DNA of 64,000 bases from Klebsiella aerogenes (GCA_029027985.1 CP119076.1:310001-374000); one strand, 5' to 3'. Shown: positions 51,864-61,830, numbered from the stretch's first letter. Notes: generated by a model from the sequence alone, not told the origin. Translations and numbers: made by a program.

Positions 51864-54011
51864 TTACTCTTGATGATCCGGAGAAGGGATGAGAACCGGA
51901 TTCAGGCAGCTTTCATAATATTTGTGAATTTCTTCCATCCGCTGGCGGTGACGCTGGTAGCGGCGGATAGCTTGTACGCCGTGCCACGACATACAGCCGA
52001 GCATCGCCAGCAGCAGCAGCGTGGTGCCGAGATAGCGCCAGAGCCCGCTACGGTCAGGAATGCGATGCAGGTTGATATGCTGGGTGCCGTTGGCGTCAGT
52101 GTAGAGATTCGTGACAATCCCCTCCGCATGGAACGGCGTGTGCATCAGCATACCCGCCAGTCGCTGCAGCTCGCCCCACTGCTCGTGGGCCGGATAATCG
52201 TACAGACTAATGGCCGGCCACGGCTGATTCACCAGTTCGCTGCCTTCGTCGCTGGCGATCAGGAATCCGCCCGGCGCCGGGCTGTTTAACGCCTGGGCAG
52301 CGCGGGAGGTTTCGCGCATCACGAACGGCGCTGTTGAAGTGGTCACCAGGTTTTCCAGAGACTCGGCGCTAACCGGACGCAGTAATACGTTAACGCCGTC
52401 GAGTTTGCCCGCGGCGGCGCGCTTGATCAGCGCTTCCCAATTGCGGGTATTGCCGAGGTTGACCAGCGCGTTCTTCAGCCGGACGCAGTCATCTTGCGCG
52501 GCGCATAGTTCATTGGTTTTCAGTACGATATCGCCGAAGTCATCCAGTAGCACCATGCCTGATTTCTGAATGGCTGAGCGCAGCGCCGGACTGACGTGCG
52601 AATCGTCATCCGGATCGGGGTGCAGCTGGCGCTGTACCGATTGCACCAGCGCGGTGGCTTTACCGACGACATCGGACTCCGGTAACGGCAGGGGAGGCGC
52701 GTCGTTCCAGATAATCTGCGAGCAGTCGAATGGGGCGAACGGTGACTCTTCTTTTGCGCTCCAGGTGCCCGGCGTGCGGATATTGCACATGCCGGTGCCT
52801 TTCAGTTGCAGGGTGTCGCCGATGCGCACTTTCGCTTTCTCAAGCTGACCGACGGTCGTGGCTTCGATGGTTTGCGCGCCTTTGAGCCAGGAGAGGGTGA
52901 ACTTAAACGGCATATTCAGCGGTACGCTAACCCATAACATCACCACCACCAGAAGTGCGCCGGCGGCGATAATCGCGCTGCGCAGCCAGTACTGCAGCGG
53001 GAAGTGCTTAACTTCGTCATGCAGCGACAGGAAGCGACCCTGGCGGACAACGTGGCGGTTAAGGTAAATATCGATATCGGTCTGCTGCCCCAGGTCCTGA
53101 GTAATCCACGGTTGCCAGTGGCGCGGGTAGATAAGGTCGATAATCCCCAATGAGATATTGTTGACGTGTTCCTGGTCATTTTCGCCAAACAGCCCCCAGC
53201 GTTTCGGCATTCCGCGCAGACAGTGGATTTCGCGAAGCGATCCGGTGAGTGGCGGAGCATAGATGCCCCATACGCCGGCGGTCAGCAGCAGTACGCCGCC
53301 GCCCAGTAGCCACGGCGCGAAGACATCAGGCGAGATCAGGCAGCAATAAAACAGTAAAAACGCGGCGACGATCAGTATCCCTTCGCGCAGGCTATCGGGG
53401 CGACTGAGGGCATGCTCCTCCTGGCTCTCCTGGCGGATGTTCAGCAGCTCAACCTGTTCGCTCTCTTCGCCGCGAATCGACGCCTGAGTCGCTGATGCGC
53501 GCTCAAGCGCGTAGCTACGGGCCTCCTGCGGGTAGTCGCGTAGCGCATGGTCGTTGAGCACGATGACCAGAGGTAAGCTATCGGTCGGGATCAGCGAGAC
53601 GCTGTTCTCATCATTGATATGCTGTTCCCAGAATGGCGGCAGGTGAACTTCTACCGAATCAAGGAAGTAGCGCCATTTATTGGGCTCATCGGAAGAGATC
53701 CCATAGCGGGTGATCGCTCTGGTAACGGTATAAACGGTGTCGCTCTGTTCGTTGAGCGTTAGCGCGATCGGCGCGACGCTGGCGCCGGTCGCCGGCACCT
53801 GCTGCGACTGGCTGAGGCCGTCGAGATACTTTTCAACCGCCAGTCGTTCCTCATCGGAAAGCTTGCGGGTCGTGGCGTCGCTAAAGGCATGCAGTAAGGG
53901 AAGGCGGCGACGTCTGGCATGAGATCGATACCACCACCCGATAAGCACGGCGCAGAGTAGCAGAGCTGTGAAAAAAGTCAGAAAGGTGCCCATGCCCATC
54001 CCATCAGTCAT
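51864..54011 (-). CDS. igaA: IgaA/YrfF, inner-membrane inhibitor of the Rcs phosphorelay
   Basis: About 709-715 residues (E. coli 711). N-terminal membrane helix, cytoplasmic loops, two helices near 205-245, one near 340-360, a large periplasmic region and a last helix near 655-675. IgaA restrains RcsD signalling and is essential in many enterobacteria unless Rcs is lost. The start is uncertain: three in-frame ATGs lie within 21 bp (residues 1, 5, 7), none with a clear ribosome site; alignment favours residue 7. Confidence 0.93.
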   Translation of the reverse strand: MTDGMGMGTFLTFFTALLLCAVLIGWWYRSHARRRRLPLLHAFSDATTRKLSDEERLAVEKYLDGLSQSQQVPATGASVAPIALTLNEQSDTVYTVTRAITRYGISSDEPNKWRYFLDSVEVHLPPFWEQHINDENSVSLIPTDSLPLVIVLNDHALRDYPQEARSYALERASATQASIRGEESEQVELLNIRQESQEEHALSRPDSLREGILIVAAFLLFYCCLISPDVFAPWLLGGGVLLLTAGVWGIYAPPLTGSLREIHCLRGMPKRWGLFGENDQEHVNNISLGIIDLIYPRHWQPWITQDLGQQTDIDIYLNRHVVRQGRFLSLHDEVKHFPLQYWLRSAIIAAGALLVVVMLWVSVPLNMPFKFTLSWLKGAQTIEATTVGQLEKAKVRIGDTLQLKGTGMCNIRTPGTWSAKEESPFAPFDCSQIIWNDAPPLPLPESDVVGKATALVQSVQRQLHPDPDDDSHVSPALRSAIQKSGMVLLDDFGDIVLKTNELCAAQDDCVRLKNALVNLGNTRNWEALIKRAAAGKLDGVNVLLRPVSAESLENLVTTSTAPFVMRETSRAAQALNSPAPGGFLIASDEGSELVNQPWPAISLYDYPAHEQWGELQRLAGMLMHTPFHAEGIVTNLYTDANGTQHINLHRIPDRSGLWRYLGTTLLLLAMLGCMSWHGVQAIRRYQRHRQRMEEIHKYYESCLNPVLIPSPDHQE

Positions 54012-54279
54012 AGTAATTTTAATTGTCTATCGGCACATGTTGTCTAATGCAGGAAAATTTATTGTGCAAAGCAGCAGCATGTAATCTTATCAAAAACGTT
54101 AAAACTCAGGAATCGGTAAATTCCCAAAACAATTTCAACCTATTGACTTTTTTGTCTTTATGAATCTTTGCATTGCGAGCGAAAGGTTGCAAGTATGTAA
54201 ATTAGTGGCAATTTGGATTGCCGAAACCGTGCTGCGTATCGCACAATGACTTCTGTAATCACAGCATAGACCGATGACA

Positions 54280-54840
54280 ATGAGCAAATCATTACAAAAA
54301 CCCACCATTCTCAACGTTGAAACGGTAGCGCGTTCGCGTCTTTTTAATGTTGAAAGCGTGGACCTGGAATTTAGCAATGGCGTGCGTCGCGTTTATGAAC
54401 GCATGCGGCCTACAGCGCGTGAAGCTGTAATGATTGTGCCGATTGTCGATGACCACATTATTTTAATCCGTGAATATGCTGTCGGCACGGAATCCTACGA
54501 ATTGGGTTTCTCCAAAGGGCTTATCGACCCTGGCGAAACCGCCATGGAAGCTGCCAACCGCGAGCTGAAAGAAGAGGTCGGCTTCGGCGCGCGCCAACTG
54601 ACTTTCCTGAAAAAACTCAGCATGGCGCCCTCCTATTTCTCCAGCAAAATGAATATCATGGTGGCGGAAGATCTCTATCCGGAATCGCTGCCGGGCGATG
54701 AACCCGAACCATTGCCGCAGGTGCGTTGGCCGTTGTCGCAGCTGATGGCATTGTTGGAAGAAGAAGATTTCAATGAAGCGCGTAACGTTAGCGCGCTGTT
54801 CCTGGTACGTGAATGGCTACAGGCACAGGGGCGTTTGTAA
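54280..54840 (+). CDS. nudE: NudE, ADP compounds Nudix hydrolase
   Basis: Hydrolyses ADP-ribose, NADH and Ap3A to nucleoside phosphates. 186 residues. The Nudix box is complete at about 80-102 (GLIDPGETAMEAANRELKEE then VGF). The start MSKSLQKP at 54280 matches E. coli; an ATG two codons upstream is possible. Divergent from igaA across 268 bp and convergent with mrcA. Confidence 0.96.
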   Translation: MSKSLQKPTILNVETVARSRLFNVESVDLEFSNGVRRVYERMRPTAREAVMIVPIVDDHIILIREYAVGTESYELGFSKGLIDPGETAMEAANRELKEEVGFGARQLTFLKKLSMAPSYFSSKMNIMVAEDLYPESLPGDEPEPLPQVRWPLSQLMALLEEEDFNEARNVSALFLVREWLQAQGRL

Positions 54841-54865
54841 TTCACAAATCCTGATCCCGAACCAT

Positions 54866-54893
54866 AAAAAAAGCGCCCGCAGGCGCTTTTTTT
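54866..54893. terminator. Bidirectional terminator between nudE and mrcA
   Basis: GCGCC (54873-54877) pairs with GGCGC (54882-54886), extended by a long A run on the left and T run on the right, serving both convergent genes. Confidence 0.8.
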
Positions 54894-54894
54894 A

Positions 54895-57453
54895 TTAGAA
54901 CAGCTCGTGGGTTTCGCCACCGCTATCAGTGATCGTCGTACCGACTTCACGCACCGCCTGATGGGTCGGCTGTGTGCCTTCGATGAAATATTCGGCGCGG
55001 CTATTGCCGCCGTTGGCCAACTGACCGGTGCTGCGATCGATATTCACCGTCACGATGCCTGGCGGCGGTGTGAATGGCTCTTCCGGCACGCCTTCCAGCA
55101 CGCGTTTCATAAAGTCGTCCCAGGCTGGCTGGGCGCTTTTGGCGCCGCCTTCATACCCCGAAATCTGATCTTTAATTGCGCCGGACGCAGTCGTGCGTCC
55201 CAGATCGCGGCGATGGTCATCGAAACCAATCCACACTGAAGTGACGACGCCCGGACCGTAGCCGGAGAACCACGCATCTTTCGAACTGTTGGTGGTCCCG
55301 GTTTTACCGCCGATATCGTGACGCTGCAGGTCGCGGCCTGCGCGCCAGCCGGTGCCCATCCAACCCGGTTCGCCGAAAATGTTGGTATTCAGCGCGCTCT
55401 TGATCAAGAAGGCCAGCGGCGTGTTAATCACATGCGGGGCGTATTCCGGCGCGCCGCTTTGCGCAACCAGCGACTGGTTAGCTTGCTCAAGTTGCGGTTG
55501 CGGCGGAACGTCGCCGTTTTGCGGCTCCTGAGAGGTCGCAACTTCTTCAACGTCCTGGTTTTCCAGCACGTTGGATTTCGGCGTATCGCCGTAGATCACC
55601 GGCGAGTTGCACTGTGGGCAGGCCACTTTTGGATGCTCTTCAAACAGCACGCCGCCCTGGTCGTTCTCAATTTTACTAATAAAGTACGGGCTAATCAGGA
55701 AGCCGCCGTTAGCCATCACCGAGTAGCCGCGGGCCACTTGTAGCGGGGTAAAGGAGGCGGAACCCAGCGCCAGCGATTCGGTATGGACGATGTTTTGCGC
55801 CGGGAAACCAAAACGTTGCAGGTACTCTGCCGCATAATCGACGCCCATTGCGCGCATCGCACGCACCATTACCACGTTCTTTGACTGGCCTAAGCCCTGG
55901 CGCAGACGAATCGGACCGGCGTACTGCGGCGGCGAGTTTTTCGGTCGCCAGTCGGAGCCCGCGCCGGCATCCCAGCGGGAAATGGGCACATCGTTAAGCA
56001 TACTGGCCAGGGTTAAGCCTTTGTCCATCGCGGCGGTATAGAGGAATGGTTTGATGTTGGAACCAACCTGCCGCAGCGCCTGGGTCGCGCGGTTGAATTT
56101 GCTCTGGTTGAAGTCAAAGCCGCCGACCAGAGCGATGATCGCGCCATTTTGCGGGTTGATTGACACCAGAGCGGAGTTCACTTCCGGCACCTGAGACAAC
56201 CACCAGTTGTCGCCAACCTGGCGTACCCAAATTTGCTGTCCGGTTTGTACGACGTCGGTGACTTTACGCGGTGTGGAGCCTTGCTGCGTATCGGAAACGT
56301 AGCGACGGGCCCAGCGGACGCCGTCCATCGTCAGCGCGACCGATGTGCCGTTGCCGAGCAGCGCAACCGCTTCCTGCGGGTTAGCCGAAGTCACCACCGC
56401 AGGCGCCAGCGGGCCAACGCCCGGCAGCTTTTTCAACGTATTGACGATTTTCTTGTTATCCCATGGGGTTTCGCCAACTTTCCATAGCACATTGGCCGGG
56501 CCGCGATAGCCATGGCGCATGTCGTAGTCCAGGACGTTTTTACGCACCGACTGCTGGGCGGCCTGTTGGTTTTTACGCGTGATGGTGGTGTAGACGCGGT
56601 AGCCGTCTTCGTAGGCCTGTTCGCCATAGCGATTAACCATTTCCTGACGCACCATTTCGCTGAGGTATGGGGCGGAAAACGCGATTTCCGGCGCGTGGTA
56701 GCGGGCGTCGATCGCTTCGCTGCGCGCCTGATCGTACTGAGTCTGAGTGATATAGCCTTCGCTCAGCATACGCGACAGGACTACGTTGCGACGAGCAGTG
56801 GCGCGATCCATTGAATAGAGCGGGTTAAAGGTTGAAGGCGCTTTTGGCAGACCGGCGATCACGGCTATTTCGCTCAGGGTGAGCTGATCAACCGATTTCC
56901 CGAAGTAAACCTGCGCGGCGGCGCCGACGCCGTAGGCGCGGTAGCCGAGGTAAATCTTGTTGAGGTAAAGATCGAGAATCTCATCTTTATTCAGCAACTG
57001 CTCAATGCGAATCGCGAGGAAAACCTCTTTGATTTTACGCGTCAGCGTCTTCTCCGGGCTGAGGAAGAAGTTTCGCGCGAGCTGCTGGGTAATGGTACTG
57101 GCGCCCTGCGAGGCGTGGCCGGAGAACATCGCCACGCTGGCGGCGCGGAAAATCCCCACGGGGTCAACGCCATGATGCTCATAGAAGCGGCTATCTTCGG
57201 TAGCGATAAACGCTTTTATCAGCTCCGGCGGCATTTGCTGCAGAGTCACGGGGATGCGGCGCTTTTCGCCGTATTGCGCAATGAGCTCGCCATCCGCGCT
57301 ATAGACCTGCATCGGGATCTGCAGGCGCACATCCTTTAAGGTCGCGACGTCGGGGAGTTGCGGCTCTATAAATTTGTAGAGGCCATAAATCGAGCCTGCT
57401 CCCAGCAGAACGCAACAAACTGCAAGGATAAAAAGATACTTTACGAACTTCAC
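54895..57453 (-). CDS. mrcA: MrcA, penicillin-binding protein 1A
   Basis: Bifunctional peptidoglycan synthase. 852 residues (E. coli 850). N-terminal membrane anchor (about 5-27), GT51 glycosyltransferase domain with catalytic Glu86 in ATEDSRFYEH, an OB-like insert and the transpeptidase domain with SNIK (nucleophile Ser), SKN and KTGTTN motifs. Divergent from hofM, as in E. coli, across 238 bp. Confidence 0.97.
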   Translation of the reverse strand: MKFVKYLFILAVCCVLLGAGSIYGLYKFIEPQLPDVATLKDVRLQIPMQVYSADGELIAQYGEKRRIPVTLQQMPPELIKAFIATEDSRFYEHHGVDPVGIFRAASVAMFSGHASQGASTITQQLARNFFLSPEKTLTRKIKEVFLAIRIEQLLNKDEILDLYLNKIYLGYRAYGVGAAAQVYFGKSVDQLTLSEIAVIAGLPKAPSTFNPLYSMDRATARRNVVLSRMLSEGYITQTQYDQARSEAIDARYHAPEIAFSAPYLSEMVRQEMVNRYGEQAYEDGYRVYTTITRKNQQAAQQSVRKNVLDYDMRHGYRGPANVLWKVGETPWDNKKIVNTLKKLPGVGPLAPAVVTSANPQEAVALLGNGTSVALTMDGVRWARRYVSDTQQGSTPRKVTDVVQTGQQIWVRQVGDNWWLSQVPEVNSALVSINPQNGAIIALVGGFDFNQSKFNRATQALRQVGSNIKPFLYTAAMDKGLTLASMLNDVPISRWDAGAGSDWRPKNSPPQYAGPIRLRQGLGQSKNVVMVRAMRAMGVDYAAEYLQRFGFPAQNIVHTESLALGSASFTPLQVARGYSVMANGGFLISPYFISKIENDQGGVLFEEHPKVACPQCNSPVIYGDTPKSNVLENQDVEEVATSQEPQNGDVPPQPQLEQANQSLVAQSGAPEYAPHVINTPLAFLIKSALNTNIFGEPGWMGTGWRAGRDLQRHDIGGKTGTTNSSKDAWFSGYGPGVVTSVWIGFDDHRRDLGRTTASGAIKDQISGYEGGAKSAQPAWDDFMKRVLEGVPEEPFTPPPGIVTVNIDRSTGQLANGGNSRAEYFIEGTQPTHQAVREVGTTITDSGGETHELF

Positions 57454-57530
57454 CGGAGATTTCCCATTTAGTTTTATTTGGGCAGTTTATAAACAAACGC
57501 GCGGTAGTATAAAGGCAAGCCAGGAGCATT

Positions 57531-57647
57531 GATATACCCCCCATTGTTCAGCAGCGGGGCGGCTTGCTGTCTACCTGCCTTCAGCTATGGGGTCGGTACC
57601 CATCGGAAGCCTCGTGCACGTACCCCCGTTTCGCCGCGAGGTATATC
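57531..57647. repeat. 117-bp element with 8-bp terminal inverted repeats upstream of hofM
   Basis: GATATACC (57531-57538) and GGTATATC (57640-57647) are perfect mirror ends of a GC-rich stretch between the divergent mrcA and hofM genes. The size and form recall the 130-bp palindrome at 348-477, but the inner sequence differs. It may be a degraded intergenic palindrome or a control region. Confidence 0.4.
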
Positions 57648-57691
57648 CAGGCTGCTCCTTGAATCGCAATCGCGGATAAGGAGATCTAAGC

Positions 57692-58492
57692 ATGACTTTC
57701 AGAAATTGGCGCATAGGAATTCACATTCAACAGGACAGCGTCGCCATTGTGGCGTTGCTCTATGAGCGTGGCCACTGGGCGTTGCGTCGCTGGTGGCGGA
57801 TCCCGCTAGCCCCGGGGCTGGTGCAGCAGGGTAGAATCGTTGATGTTAACGAGGTGGTAGGACAGCTACGCCAGTGGCGCCGTGAACTGCCGCTTCAGCA
57901 CCAAGTGAGTATTGCCCTGCCGGCAAGCCGGACGCTGCAAAAACAGCTGCCAGCGCCGCAGGTCGCGTTACGGGAGAGCGAAAGCGCGGCGTGGATAACC
58001 GGCACGATGGCCCGCCAGCTGGAAATGCCCGCGTCTTCGCTATGTATCGATTATGTCGCCAGCCCGGCTAATAATGGCTGGCAGGCGACGGCGGCTCAGC
58101 GTCTGGATGTTGACGTCTTGCGCCAGCTGGCGCGGCGGCTGAAGCTCCGGCTGACGGCAATCGTACCGGATGCGGCAGCGCTCTCTTCTTTTTTTCCCTG
58201 GTTACCTGACGCCACACAGGGGTTGGCCTGGCAGGGCGACGCGCAGTGGCTGTGGGCAACTCAGGAACGCTGGGGCTACTGTCCATGCAGCGAGGCCTCC
58301 TCTTTCGCGCAATTAACCTCGCGGCTTAGCGACGATGAATTCCAGCTCTGCAGCAGCTCGCCGCTGGCTGAATGCGGTTTTGACTGCTGGAGCGCGATTC
58401 ACCGCCTGCAGCCGCCGCTTCCTGCCTGCGGCGATCGCTTCGCTATCGCGCTGGGACTGGCGTTAGGGGGGAAGTCATCATGGGAGGGTTGA
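57692..58492 (+). CDS. hofM: HofM, PilM-like assembly protein for DNA uptake/type IV pilus
   Basis: 266 residues (E. coli 259). Actin-like PilM-type fold, moderately diverged from E. coli HofM but aligned along its length (RIVDVNEVV, ALPASRTLQKQLP, DAAALSSF, ALGLALGGKS). Cytoplasmic partner of HofN. First gene of hofMNOPQ, a competence-type operon needed for use of DNA as a carbon source in E. coli. The start overlaps an unrelated longer frame and is chosen from the family. It overlaps hofN by 13 bases. Confidence 0.9.
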   Translation: MTFRNWRIGIHIQQDSVAIVALLYERGHWALRRWWRIPLAPGLVQQGRIVDVNEVVGQLRQWRRELPLQHQVSIALPASRTLQKQLPAPQVALRESESAAWITGTMARQLEMPASSLCIDYVASPANNGWQATAAQRLDVDVLRQLARRLKLRLTAIVPDAAALSSFFPWLPDATQGLAWQGDAQWLWATQERWGYCPCSEASSFAQLTSRLSDDEFQLCSSSPLAECGFDCWSAIHRLQPPLPACGDRFAIALGLALGGKSSWEG

Positions 58493-59019
58493 TTAACCTT
58501 CTTCCGTGGCGTGAAGCGCGTCGGCGGCAGCGGATCCGCCTGGGTGGGTTACTGGCTGTGGGGGTGATACTTAGCATTATTGCGCTGACGCTGTCATTGC
58601 GTACGTTGCGCCAGGTAGAGGCGGAGCAGCGCGTGGCGCGCGCGCAGGCTGAAAATCAGATCTACTCCGCGTTTGCGCAGCGTGAGGGGGCGTTACGCGA
58701 ACAGCTCCAGCACGGCGAATGGCAAGCCCAGCGGGTACGGCGGCGCGCGGCAACGCAGGCCTGGCAACCGAGACTACTGGCGCTGGCGGCTCTGTTGCCG
58801 GAATCACTGTGGCTGACCCGGTTTGACTACCAGCCGCAGGGTATCACTCTCAGCGGGCTCGCGCTGAATCTACAGTCGGTGGCGGCGCTGGAAAAGGCGC
58901 TCGGCAAGCTGGAGGGATTTCTCCCGGCGAAAGCAGGCGCTACGCGACGCGATGAGCAAGGGCGCTGGTCATTTAGCTTTTTCCTTGCGGGAGAGACTGG
59001 CCATGCGGAGCGTCGTTGA
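58480..59019 (+). CDS. hofN: HofN, PilN-like membrane protein
   Basis: 179 residues. Short cytoplasmic N-terminus (MGGLINLLPWREARRRQR, the INLLPWR motif that binds PilM-type proteins), one membrane helix (about 20-42) and a periplasmic coiled-coil part. Forms the inner-membrane alignment complex with HofM and HofO. Overlaps hofM and hofO. Confidence 0.9.
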   Translation: MGGLINLLPWREARRRQRIRLGGLLAVGVILSIIALTLSLRTLRQVEAEQRVARAQAENQIYSAFAQREGALREQLQHGEWQAQRVRRRAATQAWQPRLLALAALLPESLWLTRFDYQPQGITLSGLALNLQSVAALEKALGKLEGFLPAKAGATRRDEQGRWSFSFFLAGETGHAERR

Positions 59020-59440
59020 ACGCTTGTCGTCTCTGCGCGGATGGCCGCTGGCGCTACTATCCAGCGCTGTTTTGGCGTCTGTTGCGTATCTGGCGTTCTG
59101 GTCCACCGAGGTTCATCTGGCGCATCCCGCCTCGCCGCCATTACAGGCGCAATGGCGACGGCTGTTACCGTTACGCGCTGTGCTGGCGCAACGCGCGACG
59201 GATGAGTGGACGACCCGACGCTTTTCGCCGTTGGATATACCAAACACGGGCGTCACGCTGCGGACCTGGCAACCGCGAGACGGCGGTGGTGACATGCTGG
59301 TGGAGGTCAACTGGCAGGCGGTACCGCCGCTGTTTGCCTGGCTTGCTGATTGCGGCGTACGGGTCACGGCCTTTTCGCTGAGCTATGAAGATGCTTCGCT
59401 GCAGATGTCGTTGCAGTTGGAGAACGATGATGAAGCATAA
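59003..59440 (+). CDS. hofO: HofO, PilO-like membrane protein
   Basis: 145 residues from ATG 59003 (MRSVVERLSSLRG), with GGGAGAG before it; an in-frame ATG 51 bp upstream is rejected. One membrane helix (about 17-35) and a small periplasmic domain with a PilO-like end (VRVTAFSLSYEDASLQMSLQ). Partner of HofN. Overlaps hofN by 17 bases and hofP by about 11 to 14. Confidence 0.86.
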   Translation: MRSVVERLSSLRGWPLALLSSAVLASVAYLAFWSTEVHLAHPASPPLQAQWRRLLPLRAVLAQRATDEWTTRRFSPLDIPNTGVTLRTWQPRDGGGDMLVEVNWQAVPPLFAWLADCGVRVTAFSLSYEDASLQMSLQLENDDEA

Positions 59441-59834
59441 GGGCTGGATGCTGCTGCTTGTCTGCCCATTGCTGACTGGCGCGCGCGATCCTTTTCTGCC
59501 GGTTGAGGATCGCTGCCAGACAACGTTGTTGGCGCAGTGGCGCTACGGTGGCGGGGCGGGCAGCGATCGGCAGTGGCTGGGGCTTATTCAGGATCACGCC
59601 GGGCTATGGCGACGCGTGCGGATCAATGACGTTTTACCCGGCGGCTGGCGCATTCAGCAGCTAACGGCGGAGACAATAACCATGGCCACTGGCGCTGATT
59701 GCGACCCTGCGCGATGGGTCTGGCAACGTGAAGGAAGCCAACATGATGCGAAGGATATGCCTGCTACTTCTGCTGCTGCCTCTACCGGGCACAGCGGCAA
59801 AAAAAGAGCCGCCGGTGTCGCTGATCGTCGATGA
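59430..59834 (+). CDS. hofP: HofP, PilP-like small protein
   Basis: 134 residues from ATG 59430 (MKHKGWMLLLVCPLLTG), the same length as E. coli HofP; an adjacent ATG at 59427 is the alternative. It has a signal peptide or lipoprotein-like N-terminus and a small beta domain (RDPFLPVEDRC, RRVRINDVLPGGWRIQQL, CDPARWVWQRE). Its last 92 bases overlap hofQ in another frame, an unusually long overlap. Confidence 0.83.
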   Translation: MKHKGWMLLLVCPLLTGARDPFLPVEDRCQTTLLAQWRYGGGAGSDRQWLGLIQDHAGLWRRVRINDVLPGGWRIQQLTAETITMATGADCDPARWVWQREGSQHDAKDMPATSAAASTGHSGKKRAAGVADRR

Positions 59835-60984
59835 CGTTCCGGTCGCTCAGGTTTTACAGAGTCTGGCGGAAATGCAGAAACTCAATCTGGTGGTGGCGCC
59901 GGACGTCAGCGGCACAGTCTCGCTGCGCCTGGATAACCTCCCCTGGCGGCAGGCATTGCAGTCGGTTATCGACAGCGCCGGGCTGACGATGAGCCAGCAA
60001 GGGACGGTTTTGTCCATTCATACTCAGGCCTGGCAGCAGGCGAAGCGAGCGCAACAGGACGTTGAGCAGACCCGGCGCTGGCAGAATCTGCCGCTCCAGG
60101 GACACAGCATACCGATACGCTATGCTGACGCCGACGAGTTAGCGAAAGCCGGCGGCAAGCTGCTGAGCGCCCGCGGCAGCATGACCGTCGACCGGCGTAC
60201 CAACCGTTTGTTAATTCGCGATGACGCCCGCCATCTGCCTGCGCTTAAAACGTGGGTCGCAGAAATGGATCTACCGGTCGGTCAGGTGGAGCTGGAGGCG
60301 CATATTGTATCGATGAGCGCGACCAGCCTGCGCGAGCTTGGCGTGAAGTGGAGCCTGGCGGAAGCCAGTAGTACGCCTGGGATGGGGAAGATCACGACGT
60401 TGACCAGCGATCTGTCGGTGCCGGACGCGACAACCCGCGCCGGGTTTAACATTGGGCGGATTAACGGTCGGCTGTTAGAGTTGGAGCTTTCCGCCCTTGA
60501 GCAGAAACAGCAGGTGGAAATCATAGCCAGCCCACGTCTGCTGGCGTCGCATATGCAGCCCGCCAGCATCAAGCAGGGTAGCGAAATCCCCTATCAAGTC
60601 TCTAGCGGCGACAATGGCGGGACCTCGGTGGAGTTTAAAGAAGCGGTGCTGGGCATGGAGGTGACGCCAACGGTGCTGCAGCAGGATCGCGTGCGCCTGA
60701 AGCTGCGGATTAGCGAAAATACTCCCGGACAGGTGCTGCAGCAGGAAAACGGCGAAGCGCTGGCGATCGATAAGCAGGAGATTGAAACGCAGGTTGAGGT
60801 GAAAAGCGGAGAGACGCTGGCGCTGGGCGGGATTTTTTCACAGAAGAATAAATCGGCAAGCGATGCTATTCCGCTGCTTGGCGATATTCCGCTGCTCGGC
60901 CAACTGTTTCGTCATGATGGTAAAGATAATGAGCGACGTGAGCTGGTTGTCTTCATTACACCACGGATTCTGGCAGTGCATTAA
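59743..60984 (+). CDS. hofQ: HofQ, secretin for DNA uptake/type IV pilus
   Basis: 413 residues (E. coli 412). Signal peptide (about 1-20, ending GTAA), a STN/N0-like domain (about 25-95), an N1 domain and the secretin core (about 190-412) with VGQVELEAHIVSM, GVKWSLAEA and the C-terminal VEVKSGETLALGGIF and GDIPLLGQLFRHD. Outer-membrane channel homologous to PilQ/ComE. Starts at 59743 or 59746; AAGGAAG suits either. Last gene of hofMNOPQ. Confidence 0.93.
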   Translation: MMRRICLLLLLLPLPGTAAKKEPPVSLIVDDVPVAQVLQSLAEMQKLNLVVAPDVSGTVSLRLDNLPWRQALQSVIDSAGLTMSQQGTVLSIHTQAWQQAKRAQQDVEQTRRWQNLPLQGHSIPIRYADADELAKAGGKLLSARGSMTVDRRTNRLLIRDDARHLPALKTWVAEMDLPVGQVELEAHIVSMSATSLRELGVKWSLAEASSTPGMGKITTLTSDLSVPDATTRAGFNIGRINGRLLELELSALEQKQQVEIIASPRLLASHMQPASIKQGSEIPYQVSSGDNGGTSVEFKEAVLGMEVTPTVLQQDRVRLKLRISENTPGQVLQQENGEALAIDKQEIETQVEVKSGETLALGGIFSQKNKSASDAIPLLGDIPLLGQLFRHDGKDNERRELVVFITPRILAVH

Positions 60985-61254
60985 GCGGGTTTTTCATGCT
61001 AAACACGTTTCAGGTGTTTGACGCGGGGACGGATTTAGCATACAAGGGGTACCGATTTGAGAGTCGGGTACGGCATCAATCCTCCCTTTATTGTCCGGTA
61101 ATTTTATTCTGTTGCCAAACCTGCCGGAGTATTGAGATAATTTTTAGTCTGACTCTCGCTCTATTGCATATGAGGTTTCAGTTCATGTCCTGCTGCGCTG
61201 GGTGTCTGCGAAGCGGGTTTATCATTAACGAATAGTCTTAGTAGTACCGAAAAA

Positions 61255-61776
61255 ATGGCAGAGAAACGCAATATCTTTCTGGTTGGGCCTATGGGTGCCG
61301 GCAAAAGCACTATTGGGCGCCAGTTAGCCCAACAGCTCAGCATGGAATTTTACGATTCTGATCAAGAGATTGAGAAACGCACTGGCGCAGATGTCGGCTG
61401 GGTCTTCGATGTCGAAGGCGAAGAAGGCTTCCGCGATCGTGAAGAAAAAATCATCAATGAGTTGACGGAAAAACAGGGAATCGTACTCGCGACTGGCGGC
61501 GGCTCAGTAAAATCCCGTGAAACGCGTAACCGTCTCTCCGCCCGCGGCGTGGTGGTCTACCTGGAAACGACAATCGAAAAACAACTTGCTCGTACGCAGC
61601 GCGATAAAAAGCGTCCTTTACTACAAGTAGATGCGCCGCCACGTGAAGTTCTTGAAGCGTTGGCAGATGAACGCAATCCGCTGTATGAAGAGATCGCTGA
61701 TGTGACTATCCGCACTGACGATCAAAGCGCGAAAGTTGTCGCAAACCAGATTATTCATATGCTGGAAAGCAACTGA
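61255..61776 (+). CDS. aroK: AroK, shikimate kinase I
   Basis: Phosphorylates shikimate at O3. 173 residues as in E. coli. Walker A GPMGAGKS at 11-18, the DSD/RxxE-like substrate motif (DSDQEIEKR) and GGGS of ATGGGSVKS are present. First gene of the aroK-aroB-damX group. The 270-bp gap after hofQ carries its leader and no other gene. Confidence 0.97.
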   Translation: MAEKRNIFLVGPMGAGKSTIGRQLAQQLSMEFYDSDQEIEKRTGADVGWVFDVEGEEGFRDREEKIINELTEKQGIVLATGGGSVKSRETRNRLSARGVVVYLETTIEKQLARTQRDKKRPLLQVDAPPREVLEALADERNPLYEEIADVTIRTDDQSAKVVANQIIHMLESN

Positions 61777-61830
61777 TTCTGGCTTAATAAAGTGCGTCAG
61801 AGTAAAAGCAACTGAGGTGGACGTCGCGTT

